A stretch of DNA of 64,000 bases, from the NCBI GenBank assembly GCA_046342195.1, contig JBKDQE010000067.1, positions 1 through 64,000 of the forward strand, read 5' to 3'. The notes under the pieces were generated by a model. It ran no database searches and had not been told where the DNA came from. It saw nothing but the letters and a program-made list of their open reading frames with translations. Origin of the DNA: CANHBY01 sp046342195 (GTDB taxonomy: Bacteria; Pseudomonadota; Gammaproteobacteria; Burkholderiales; Burkholderiaceae_C). Of the stretch, positions 25,190 to 32,514 are shown piece after piece; position 1 is the first letter of the stretch; every line of letters starts with the position of its first letter. Position numbers and translations under genes: made by a program.

Positions 25190-27085
25190 AACCCGCCCAA
25201 TCGCCTCAGAAAGCTCGTTCAAAGTGAATGGTTTGCCAATAAAGTGAGCATTTTTCCCGGGGGTCTTGCCTTCAAGGGTTGCATCGGCCCAGCCTGAAGT
25301 TTGCAGCTGAGGCAAGCCTGGCCTGAGTTCCTGGGCTTTGAGGCATAAATCCCGGCCATTCATGCCACCGGGCATTAACAAATCAGTAAACAATAAGTCG
25401 ATGGCCAAGTCAGACTGAAGAACCTCCAAAGCTTGGTCAGCGTCTGAAGATTCGATCACCGCATGGCCCAGGCGCTCCAGCATGGCACGAGCCGTGATGC
25501 GAACCACAGGATCATCCTCGACCAGCAGCACCACCTTGCGCTCTTGATCAAGCGATAAATCTGGTGCCTGAGCTTTCACCGCGTCGGTATTCAATCGATC
25601 AAGCTGGTCAGGATCAACAGGCTTTAAGCACAGGGTCAATGAAGTTCCCTTGCCCAGTTCGCTCGATACATGCACAGCGCCGCCCATTTGGGTGACAAAA
25701 GAGTGAACCATGGCCAAACCCAAGCCCGCTCCTTGCCCGGGCTCTTTGGTAGTGAAGAAAGGGTCAAAAATACACTGAAGGGTTTCGGGGGCCATGCCAC
25801 ATCCGCCGTCACTGACCGTCAAGCATACCCATGTGTGCCCTTCACGCTCCATTTTCTTGGACACCATCGTGATGGCGCCGCCTTGAGGCATGGCATCTTG
25901 GGCATTGATGACCAAATTCAAGAGCGCACTCTCGAGCTGCACCGGCTCGGCATCCACCCAATTGGCTTGGGGGTCGATGTCGATTTTGAGCACAATATTG
26001 TCTCGCAGGGAGCGCTTCAGCAACTGGCTCAATTGGCCTGTAATGGCTGTCAAATTGACCGCACCTTGATTCAAGGTGGGCGTCCGGGTGAGGCTCATTA
26101 AACGACGCACCTGTGACGCCCCTCGCTGGGCCGCATTGCGTATGCTCTCAGCCAGCAAATTTAATTCGGTGTCTTCCCGCAACTGCTCAGAGAGCAAGTC
26201 TGCTGCGCCTAAAATGGATGTCAGCAAATTATTGAAATCATGGGCGATTCCGCCCGCCAGCTCACCCACGGCCTTCACCCGCTGGGCAATCACCATTTCT
26301 TGTTTGCGCTGATGAATTTCGGTAATATCACGAAACACTCCAATAAATTTGATCAATCGCCCCTCGTTATTGAACATGGGCGATAAAGTCAGCAAATTCA
26401 AGAAGGAGGTGCCATCCTTGCGGTAGTTGAGCAGTTCGGTCGTGACCGTACTGCCTGATCGAATGGCCTCTTTCAACCTCTCAATGACAACCTGGTCAGT
26501 GTCTGGCCCGCACAGAAAGCGGGCGCTGCGCCCCAAAAATTCATCTTTGCGATACCCCGTGATTTTTTCAACCTGTTCATTGATATATTCCACGGGAAAG
26601 CCAGGCTGTGTGGCGTTTATCACCAAAATGCCATCATCCAAAGCGCACATAATCTGCTCTTGCAGCTTGAGTGACTCCTCGAATTGCCTTCGCTCGCTTA
26701 TATCACGCTGTACAGCCACCCAGTAACGAAACCAGCCCGTCACATCAGCCACAGGCACAATGCTGAGATCCACCCAAAAACGCGAGCCATCTTTTCTGAA
26801 GTTCAGCAGCTCTGCCCGAACGGGTTGCCAGCGCCGAAAAGCATGACGAATACGCTGTTTTGTTTGAACACAGGTGTCATCACCTTGAAGAAATCGGGGC
26901 GAACGCCCCAAAACCTCGCTGGCAGAATAGCCTGTCATGGCTGTAAAGGCGGGGTTGACATATAAAATTCGGGGGCCGGGCTCTTCGATGGGCTCAGCTT
27001 CACAAACCACAATGGCATCTGTGGTGTAGTCGGCAATGTGGTGGATCAAGTCCTTCATGGAGAAACCGGCTTGAGACTCAGTCAC
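25187..27085 (-). CDS. PAS hybrid histidine kinase with C-terminal receiver
   Basis: Cytoplasmic sensor of about 632 residues. Two PAS/PAC domains (about 15-135 and 140-265) contain YVNPAFTAMTGYSASEVLGR and EYINEQVEKITGYRKDEFLG, LOV/PAS-like but without the photoactive NCRFLQ cysteine motif. HisKA follows with GELAGGIAHDFNNLLTSILG (His in AHDFNN, the NtrB-like class), then an HATPase with DGGCGM and GAGLGLAMV, and a receiver with VLLVEDDP, Asp in LLFTDLLMPGG, and Lys in FIGKPFT. GTG 27085 follows GAGGGG and is preferred; TTG 27121 and ATG 27058 are alternatives. It converges with the chemoreceptor. The stop codon lies at the edge of a dispersed repeat. Confidence 0.9.
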   Translation of the reverse strand: MTESQAGFSMKDLIHHIADYTTDAIVVCEAEPIEEPGPRILYVNPAFTAMTGYSASEVLGRSPRFLQGDDTCVQTKQRIRHAFRRWQPVRAELLNFRKDGSRFWVDLSIVPVADVTGWFRYWVAVQRDISERRQFEESLKLQEQIMCALDDGILVINATQPGFPVEYINEQVEKITGYRKDEFLGRSARFLCGPDTDQVVIERLKEAIRSGSTVTTELLNYRKDGTSFLNLLTLSPMFNNEGRLIKFIGVFRDITEIHQRKQEMVIAQRVKAVGELAGGIAHDFNNLLTSILGAADLLSEQLREDTELNLLAESIRNAAQRGASQVRRLMSLTRTPTLNQGAVNLTAITGQLSQLLKRSLRDNIVLKIDIDPQANWVDAEPVQLESALLNLVINAQDAMPQGGAITMVSKKMEREGHTWVCLTVSDGGCGMAPETLQCIFDPFFTTKEPGQGAGLGLAMVHSFVTQMGGAVHVSSELGKGTSLTLCLKPVDPDQLDRLNTDAVKAQAPDLSLDQERKVVLLVEDDPVVRITARAMLERLGHAVIESSDADQALEVLQSDLAIDLLFTDLLMPGGMNGRDLCLKAQELRPGLPQLQTSGWADATLEGKTPGKNAHFIGKPFTLNELSEAIGRV

Positions 27086-27514
27086 TGCTACCCCCTCGCG
27101 TTGAGCTTGCACTACACGCAAATGAACAGCCTTATGTTTCAGGCCCCGTTCAGCAGGCTACAGCCTTTTGAGTGTATAGGGTTTTTCATGAGTTTATCTG
27201 TTCGGATTGATGAAGCTTGCTACGAGCATAAGTTATAGCATCGTCCGGACTCTCTGCTTTGACCCACCGTACAAAATACAAAAAATTTCTGGCCAGCTTG
27301 TGGGGGTACAAATTTCGCGTCCAGCATCTGCTTGATTTGCTGCAATATACCGTGGATGAGCAGGTGCGACTGATTGACCTGGCAGCGGTCGGCAATCGTG
27401 CCGATGCACAATAGCGGCCACGTCACCTTTAATTACCTTTACTTTACCTGCAAGAAACCGGGGGAAGCTCCTCCGGTTCAAAAAATTTGAAGTCATTATT
27501 TGAGGATGCTGTCG
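27086..27514. other. Intergenic region between the hybrid kinase and the CsgG-like gene
   Basis: 429 bp. A plus-strand frame from TTG 27259 to TAG 27414 would encode 51 residues with a plausible composition (KYKKFLASLWGYKFR, HLLDLLQYTVDEQVRLIDL), but it has no ribosome-binding site and no known relative. AGGA at 27503-27506 precedes the next ATG. Nothing else is recognised. Confidence 0.4.
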
Positions 27515-28381
27515 ATGAAATATGTTTTCCTTCCCTTGTTATCTGCTGCATTATTGACAGGATGTAATGCGACCATGCCCACCATAGGTCATGATTCAGC
27601 CCGTACTGCGGCAACTGGCTCGACTGGGGGCGCTCATGCCAAGAATGCCAATCAACAGCTGGAACGCTGCGACAGAACGCTGGGCACCTTAGCGGTGGTC
27701 GAAGACACCTATGCGGCATGGTATGCACAAATGCAGTCTTATCAACTGCGCTCTACCATACCGGTACTGCGTATGCTGGTTCAGCAATCGAACTGTTTTG
27801 TTGTGGTTGAGCGTGGTCAGGCCATGCGCAACGTCATGCAGGAACGCGACCTGCAACGCAGTGGTGAATTGCGTGGTGGCAGCAATATGGGTCAAGGTCA
27901 AATGGTGGCTGCAGACTACACCATGAATCCGACCATCACTTTCAGTCAAAAGGGGACGGGGGGTTTGGGTGGTTTATTGGGTGGTTTTGGAGGTGGTATC
28001 GGCGCAGTCGTTGCCGGCAGTCTCAAGTTTAATGATGCTTCTACCATGCTGGTGCTGCTGGATAATCGCTCCGGAGTTCAATTGGCCGCTGCAGAAGGCT
28101 CATCACGCAATACCGACTTCAATCTGTTTGGTGGGCTGTTTGGTGGTGCTGCAGGAGGTCATATGGGGGGCTTTACCAACACCCCGGAAGGAAAAATCAT
28201 TGTGGCTGCCTTTATTGATTCTTATAACCAGTTGGTCAGGGCAGTGAAAAATTATCGTGCACAATCGGTAGAAGGCGGGCTGGGTACCGGCGGACAGTTG
28301 GGGGTACAGGGCGGGAGCACACTGGGGTCGCAAAAACCAAATAAAGAGGCACCCAAACAGCAGCCTCAAAAGAAAAACTGA
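27515..28381 (+). CDS. CsgG/HfaB-like outer-membrane lipoprotein
   Basis: A 288-residue lipoprotein. The signal peptide ends in the lipobox LLTGC (cleavage before Cys at about 18). The body follows the CsgG pattern: SYQLRSTIPVLRMLVQQSNC, FVVVERGQAM and the helix VMQERDLQRSGELR, then a Gly-rich membrane-spanning-like part (GLGGLLGGFGGGIGAVVAGS) and IIVAAFIDSYNQLVRAVKNY. The tail is Gly/Gln/Lys-rich. CsgG relatives form secretion pores for curli or holdfast, and many orphan members have unknown cargo. No csgA, csgB, csgE or csgF is nearby. ATG 27515 is preceded by AGGA and starts the signal peptide. matB begins 41 bp downstream. Confidence 0.8.
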   Translation: MKYVFLPLLSAALLTGCNATMPTIGHDSARTAATGSTGGAHAKNANQQLERCDRTLGTLAVVEDTYAAWYAQMQSYQLRSTIPVLRMLVQQSNCFVVVERGQAMRNVMQERDLQRSGELRGGSNMGQGQMVAADYTMNPTITFSQKGTGGLGGLLGGFGGGIGAVVAGSLKFNDASTMLVLLDNRSGVQLAAAEGSSRNTDFNLFGGLFGGAAGGHMGGFTNTPEGKIIVAAFIDSYNQLVRAVKNYRAQSVEGGLGTGGQLGVQGGSTLGSQKPNKEAPKQQPQKKN

Positions 28382-28422
28382 CAGGCAGGGGCCGAATAAG
28401 GTTTGGCTTTTTTTCCATAGAC

Positions 28423-29985
28423 ATGAACCACAACCTTTATGCGGTCATTCGCGAGTCTTGCCTGAGCCGCCCTGAGGCCATAGCCATCACCCAGCCTGAG
28501 CCAGGCACGGCCAGCTTCACTTTTCGCGAGCTGGATCAAGCCACCGCCATGCTGGCCAATACACTTGAGTTTTTACAACTGCCTTCCGGCTCACGGGTGG
28601 CCGTGCAAACCGATAAATCGGTTGAAACTCTGATGTTGTACCTGGCTGTACTGCGTGCCGGCATGGTTTATGTGCCACTTCATACTGGCTATTCCTTGGC
28701 AGAAACCAAGTTTTTTCTGGAAGATGCCCGCCCTGATGTTTTGGTCTGCCCGGCTGAGAAATTCGGGGCCTTATCGAAGCAGGCTTTCAAGCAAGGTGTG
28801 AGGCATGTCTTTACGCTCAATCCTGACCGCAGCGGCACGCTTTTGCAACGGGCGGCCATGCAGTCCCAAGTGCATGAGCCGCACCCCTGCCACCCCGATG
28901 ATCTTGCTGCCATTGTTTATACCAGTGGCACCACTGGCCGCAGCAAGGGAGCCATGCTCAGCCATGGCAACCTGCTGAGTAATGCCCAAACTCTCCAAAG
29001 CTACTGGTGCTGGCGAAAGGAGGATGTGTTGCTGCATGCCTTGCCGCTGTTCCATGTGCACGGCCTGTTTGTGGCGTGCCACGCTGCCTTGCTTGGGGGG
29101 AGCCGCATGATTTGGCTGCCTCAGTTCGACCCCCGGCAAGTGCTTCGGTATTTGCCTGAGGCCACCGTGTTCATGGGGGTTCCGACGTTCTATACTCGCT
29201 TGTTGGAGCAAGCCGGTCTGCATGCGGAAGGGTGTCGTCACATGCGGCTGTTCATCAGTGGCTCGGCCCCTTTGCGGCCAGATACCCACCAAGCCTTTGA
29301 AGCCCGCACCGGGCATCGCATTCTGGAACGATACGGCATGAGCGAAACGCTCATGCTTACCTCCAACCCCTGCCACCCCGGTGCAGGCCCGCGTCGAGCG
29401 GGCACTGTCGGCCTGCCCTTGCCGGGGGTGGAAGTACGTCTTACCTCAAAAAACAAGCCTGTTGGCCCTGGGGAGGCAGGGGAAGTTGAGGTTCGCGGCC
29501 CGAATGTGTTTCAGGGGTATTGGCAACTTCCCGATAAAACCCGGGAGTCATTCACCCAAGATGGCTGGTTTATCACCGGAGACATCGCTTGCTTTGATGA
29601 GCAAGGCTACCTTACTCTGGCAGGCCGATCAAAAGACCTCATCATTACCGGTGGCATCAATGTTGCCCCAGCTGAAGTGGAGGCAGCCTTGAATGAGTTG
29701 CCCGGCGTGGCCGAAAGTGCCGTAATTGCCGCCCCGCACCCTGATTTCGGTGAGGCGGTGGTGGCGGTGGTGGTTCCTCACGAGGAAGCCAGCACACCCG
29801 ATACCGAGGCCTGGCTCCGCATCCTGAAACATCGATTGGCTTACTTCAAGATGCCCAAAAAAATCATTGTACAAAGCCAGTTGCCACGCAACACCATGGG
29901 CAAAGTGCAAAAAAATCGGCTCAGGCAACAATTCGCCCATCTGTTCAGCGAAGGCTTCGATGAATTCGGCCAATTGAAGTCTTGA
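28423..29985 (+). CDS. matB: Malonyl-CoA synthetase
   Basis: ANL-superfamily ligase of 520 residues that activates malonate (or methylmalonate) to its CoA thioester via an acyl-adenylate. Motifs: P-loop YTSGTTGRSKGAMLSH (about 165-180), PLFHVHGLF, ERYGMSET (A5), GWFITGDIA (A7), LAGRSKDLIITGG (A8) and the catalytic Lys in PRNTMGKVQKN (A10). MLTSNP, PLPGVEVR and VRGPNVFQGYW are typical of MatB. Neither a malonyl-CoA decarboxylase (matA) nor a malonate carrier (matC) is adjacent. The substrate is inferred from family resemblance. Confidence 0.85.
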   Translation: MNHNLYAVIRESCLSRPEAIAITQPEPGTASFTFRELDQATAMLANTLEFLQLPSGSRVAVQTDKSVETLMLYLAVLRAGMVYVPLHTGYSLAETKFFLEDARPDVLVCPAEKFGALSKQAFKQGVRHVFTLNPDRSGTLLQRAAMQSQVHEPHPCHPDDLAAIVYTSGTTGRSKGAMLSHGNLLSNAQTLQSYWCWRKEDVLLHALPLFHVHGLFVACHAALLGGSRMIWLPQFDPRQVLRYLPEATVFMGVPTFYTRLLEQAGLHAEGCRHMRLFISGSAPLRPDTHQAFEARTGHRILERYGMSETLMLTSNPCHPGAGPRRAGTVGLPLPGVEVRLTSKNKPVGPGEAGEVEVRGPNVFQGYWQLPDKTRESFTQDGWFITGDIACFDEQGYLTLAGRSKDLIITGGINVAPAEVEAALNELPGVAESAVIAAPHPDFGEAVVAVVVPHEEASTPDTEAWLRILKHRLAYFKMPKKIIVQSQLPRNTMGKVQKNRLRQQFAHLFSEGFDEFGQLKS

Positions 29986-30064
29986 TAGCTGCCTCATCGG
30001 CTTTGTTGCGCCATCAAACCAGTTTTTCAAGGTTTGGTATGACACCCCCTAAGCCCGAAAAAAA

Positions 30065-30718
30065 TCAAGTGCTCTGACCGAAAGCGTCGGCCAGGGCGTT
30101 TAACTGATCCAATCCATTGAAAATCTGGGCGCCCCACTGAATCGCAGGAACACCCCTGACACCGCGCTCAATGGCCTTGAGGTTGGAAGCCTCCAGGGCA
30201 TGGTTAAGCTCAGGGGCCCAAGAGAGGTCAGCCATGGATTGAAACTGAGGGAGAATTTGTGGCGCCAAAGCGGCCTGCAATGACAAAAAAGTTTCGGGCT
30301 CCGCAGGGTCCAAGCCCTGCAGCCAGAGGTGCTTCAAGGCCGTCTCAACCACCCATCGGCTGGGCGCGCCGCCAAAAACTGGACTACAAGCCTTTAACAA
30401 ACGCAAGTAAGGCCGCGATTCAAATGGGTGGCGCGCCGGCCACGTAAAAATCGGAGCCTGACTCTTGGCGAGCCATAGGTTGTGATCATCAGCATCATCC
30501 GGGTTTTTTGCATTGACGGCCTCAAATGGGCCCCTTGGCGAGCCCGATGACTTTAAAATTTGCGGCAGGTATACGGGATGATAAGTGACACTGCAAGACC
30601 GCCCGGCCAACACTTCGGGCAGGCGCTCAAAAGCCAGGTAAGACGATGGCGACGATACATCAAAGTAAAACGTCAAATGAGCCAGTAATTGACTTTTCGA
30701 GGGGCCGGCCATATGCAT
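30065..30718 (-). CDS. 2-hydroxychromene-2-carboxylate isomerase / DsbA-like family protein
   Basis: A 217-residue thioredoxin-fold protein of the HCCA isomerase/kappa-GST group. It opens with LTFYFDVSSPSSYLAFERLP, where the Ser after D-V-S-S-P is the glutathione-activating residue and no CxxC is present. It ends with VRGVPAIQWGAQIFNGLDQL, the cis-proline segment. Known HCCA isomerases act in naphthalene degradation, but most genomic members, including this one, lack such context. It follows the DUF1289 gene by 36 bp and probably belongs to the folD operon. ATG 30718 and ATG 30712 are both possible; AGGGAAG supports either. Confidence 0.85.
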   Translation of the reverse strand: MHMAGPSKSQLLAHLTFYFDVSSPSSYLAFERLPEVLAGRSCSVTYHPVYLPQILKSSGSPRGPFEAVNAKNPDDADDHNLWLAKSQAPIFTWPARHPFESRPYLRLLKACSPVFGGAPSRWVVETALKHLWLQGLDPAEPETFLSLQAALAPQILPQFQSMADLSWAPELNHALEASNLKAIERGVRGVPAIQWGAQIFNGLDQLNALADAFGQST

Positions 30719-30754
30719 CTTCCCTGATGTTGATACCCATCATGAGCAAACTGT

Positions 30755-30934
30755 TCATGGGCTTGAAAGCCGCCTCTGGCGCAACAATTGCCAGATTTGT
30801 AGTTTCTGGGCTGAATTCAACTCAGGCCAAGCCTGAATTTCCTCGATGGTTCTCAGGCAACCCTGACACCATCCGGTCACAGGATCCAAGCGGCATAAAC
30901 CAATGCAAGGGCTGGGAACGGTGGGCGGGCTCAT
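30755..30934 (-). CDS. DUF1289-family small protein
   Basis: A 59-residue gene. The product starts MSPPTVPSPCIGLCRLDP and continues TGWCQGCLRTIEEI, the DUF1289 pattern SPC-I-x-x-C-x-x-D ... C-x-G-C-x-R-T-x-x-E-I, then a short Gln/Leu/Arg-rich helix. The four cysteines (10, 14, 23, 26) are likely to bind metal. Function is unknown; members often accompany unrelated metabolic genes. Its ATG (30932-30934) overlaps the folD stop (30931-30933) as ATGA, so it should be translated by coupling to folD. Confidence 0.85.
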   Translation of the reverse strand: MSPPTVPSPCIGLCRLDPVTGWCQGCLRTIEEIQAWPELNSAQKLQIWQLLRQRRLSSP

Positions 30935-31821
30935 GCGTTTATCTGCGATCGTCGGTTATTTGGGGGGGTCCCTAGGGCCTGTTCCGCAGCCTCAATGGTA
31001 TTGACCAACAACATGGTGATGGTCATGGGCCCCACGCCGCCAGGTACGGGCGTGATGGCTGAAGCCACTTGGGAGACCTCGGCGTAGTCAACATCGCCGC
31101 ATAGCTTGCCTGCATCATCACGGTTGATGCCGACATCAATCACGAGTGCGCCTGGTTTGACCATGTCGGCTCTCAGGGTATTTCGCCGCCCCACTGCAAC
31201 CACCACCACATCGGCTTGTCGGGTGTGCAGCGCCAGGTCAGGTGTGCCACGATGGCAGATGGTGACCGTGGCATCTGCTTGCAGCAGCAGCAGCGCCATT
31301 GGCTTGCCTACTGTATTGCTGCGTCCGATGACCACAGCATGTTTGCCCCGCAAATCAAACCCGGTGCTTTCAATGAGCTTCATGCAGCCGTAGGGGGTGC
31401 AGGGCCGAAAGCCTGGCAGCCCGGTGAGAAGCTCTCCGGCGCTGAGGGTGGAATAGCCATCAACGTCTTTGTGAGTGGCAATGGATTCAATCACCCGATG
31501 CGGGTTAATGTGTCCGGGCAAAGGCATTTGAACCAAAATGCCATGAATGCAGGGGTCGGTATTGAGTGCAGCAATACGATCCAGAAGGCCCGATTCAGTC
31601 AGATTCGCGTCGTATTTTTCAAAAACAGAATGTAAACCGTTGTCTTCGCAGGCTTTGATTTTGTTGCGAACATACACTTGGCTGGCCGGGTCTTCGCCGA
31701 CCAAAATCACGGCCAGGCCGGGTGGCCGTCCGAGGGCCTTGAGTGCAGCAGCCCGGCGCGCGATATCGGCTCGAATTTGCTGAGACAATGCGTGGCCATC
31801 AATGCGTTGAGCAAGCGTCAT
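30931..31821 (-). CDS. folD: Bifunctional methylenetetrahydrofolate dehydrogenase/cyclohydrolase
   Basis: Interconverts 5,10-methylene- and 10-formyl-tetrahydrofolate with NADP. The 296-residue protein has the catalytic Lys and Tyr in YVRNKIKACED, the HKDVDGYSTLSAGELL block and PCTPYGCM. The NADP Rossmann segment is VIGRSNTVGKPMALLL, and PVPGGVGPMTITML lies near the end. It is intact. Its start overlaps the response-regulator stop by 4 bp (ATGA), and its own stop overlaps the DUF1289 start, so folD is embedded in a coupled operon. Confidence 0.97.
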   Translation of the reverse strand: MTLAQRIDGHALSQQIRADIARRAAALKALGRPPGLAVILVGEDPASQVYVRNKIKACEDNGLHSVFEKYDANLTESGLLDRIAALNTDPCIHGILVQMPLPGHINPHRVIESIATHKDVDGYSTLSAGELLTGLPGFRPCTPYGCMKLIESTGFDLRGKHAVVIGRSNTVGKPMALLLLQADATVTICHRGTPDLALHTRQADVVVVAVGRRNTLRADMVKPGALVIDVGINRDDAGKLCGDVDYAEVSQVASAITPVPGGVGPMTITMLLVNTIEAAEQALGTPPNNRRSQINA

Positions 31822-32459
31822 GATGAAGAGGGAGGGTTGGGTTTGGATCGTGTACCGAGTGCAATTTTGAGCAAATCAGCCACTGTGTTGGCTTCGAGCT
31901 TTTCCATGATGTTGGCGCGATGAGCTTCGACAGTTTTGATGCTGATGCCGAGATCATCAGCAATTTGTTTATTCAGGCGCCCCGCCACGATGCAATGGAG
32001 CACCTGGGATTCCCGGTTGGTCAGTCGCTTGAGAAGGGCATCACGGGAGGCAGCTTCTTGGAAATGGAAAAAATCATCACGGGCTTTGTCCAGCATGCGG
32101 TTGATGAGTGGCAACAAGTTTTCTTCTTTGAAGGGCTTTTCAATGAAATCGACGGCCCCTTTTTTCATGCTGCTGACAGCCATCGGGACATCGCCATGGC
32201 CCGTAATAAAGAGCAGGGGCAGGGGAGACTGGCGATCAATCAGGCGATCCTGGAGCTCAAGCCCCGTCATGCCATTCATACGAATATCGACGATCATGCA
32301 GGCCACTTCACGGGGGTCAAACTTTGCCAGAAAAGACTCGGCAGAGTCAAAGCAACGAACCCGGTAATGTTTGGCCTCAAGCAGCCATTGCAAAGAGTCG
32401 CGTACGGCTTCGTCATCATCGATAACGTAGACCGTGCCTTTTTTGGGGATGAGGCTCAT
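31818..32459 (-). CDS. FixJ-family response regulator (receiver + LuxR HTH)
   Basis: A 213-residue regulator. The N-terminal receiver has YVIDDDEAVRDSL (acidic pair), the phospho-accepting Asp in MIVDIRMNGMTG (about 57), Thr in FITGHGD, and Lys in FIEKPFKEE. The C-terminal LuxR-type helix-turn-helix reads LTNRESQVLHCIVAGRLNKQ then IADDLGISIKTVEAHRANIM. The FixJ/TtrR pattern makes it a transcription activator. It follows the sensor kinase gene by 55 bp, which is its evident partner, and overlaps folD by 4 bp. The signal and regulon are unknown. Confidence 0.95.
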   Translation of the reverse strand: MSLIPKKGTVYVIDDDEAVRDSLQWLLEAKHYRVRCFDSAESFLAKFDPREVACMIVDIRMNGMTGLELQDRLIDRQSPLPLLFITGHGDVPMAVSSMKKGAVDFIEKPFKEENLLPLINRMLDKARDDFFHFQEAASRDALLKRLTNRESQVLHCIVAGRLNKQIADDLGISIKTVEAHRANIMEKLEANTVADLLKIALGTRSKPNPPSSS

Positions 32460-32514
32460 GATTCATGCCGGTGAGATGAGGTTACAGGGAAAAATGGGGT
32501 CATGCTACGAGGCT

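Noticed and set aside
27959..28170. Gly-rich codon runs in the CsgG-like gene, considered as a DNA repeat array
   Set aside because: The runs encode the glycine-rich segments of the protein; no regular unit or spacer is present.
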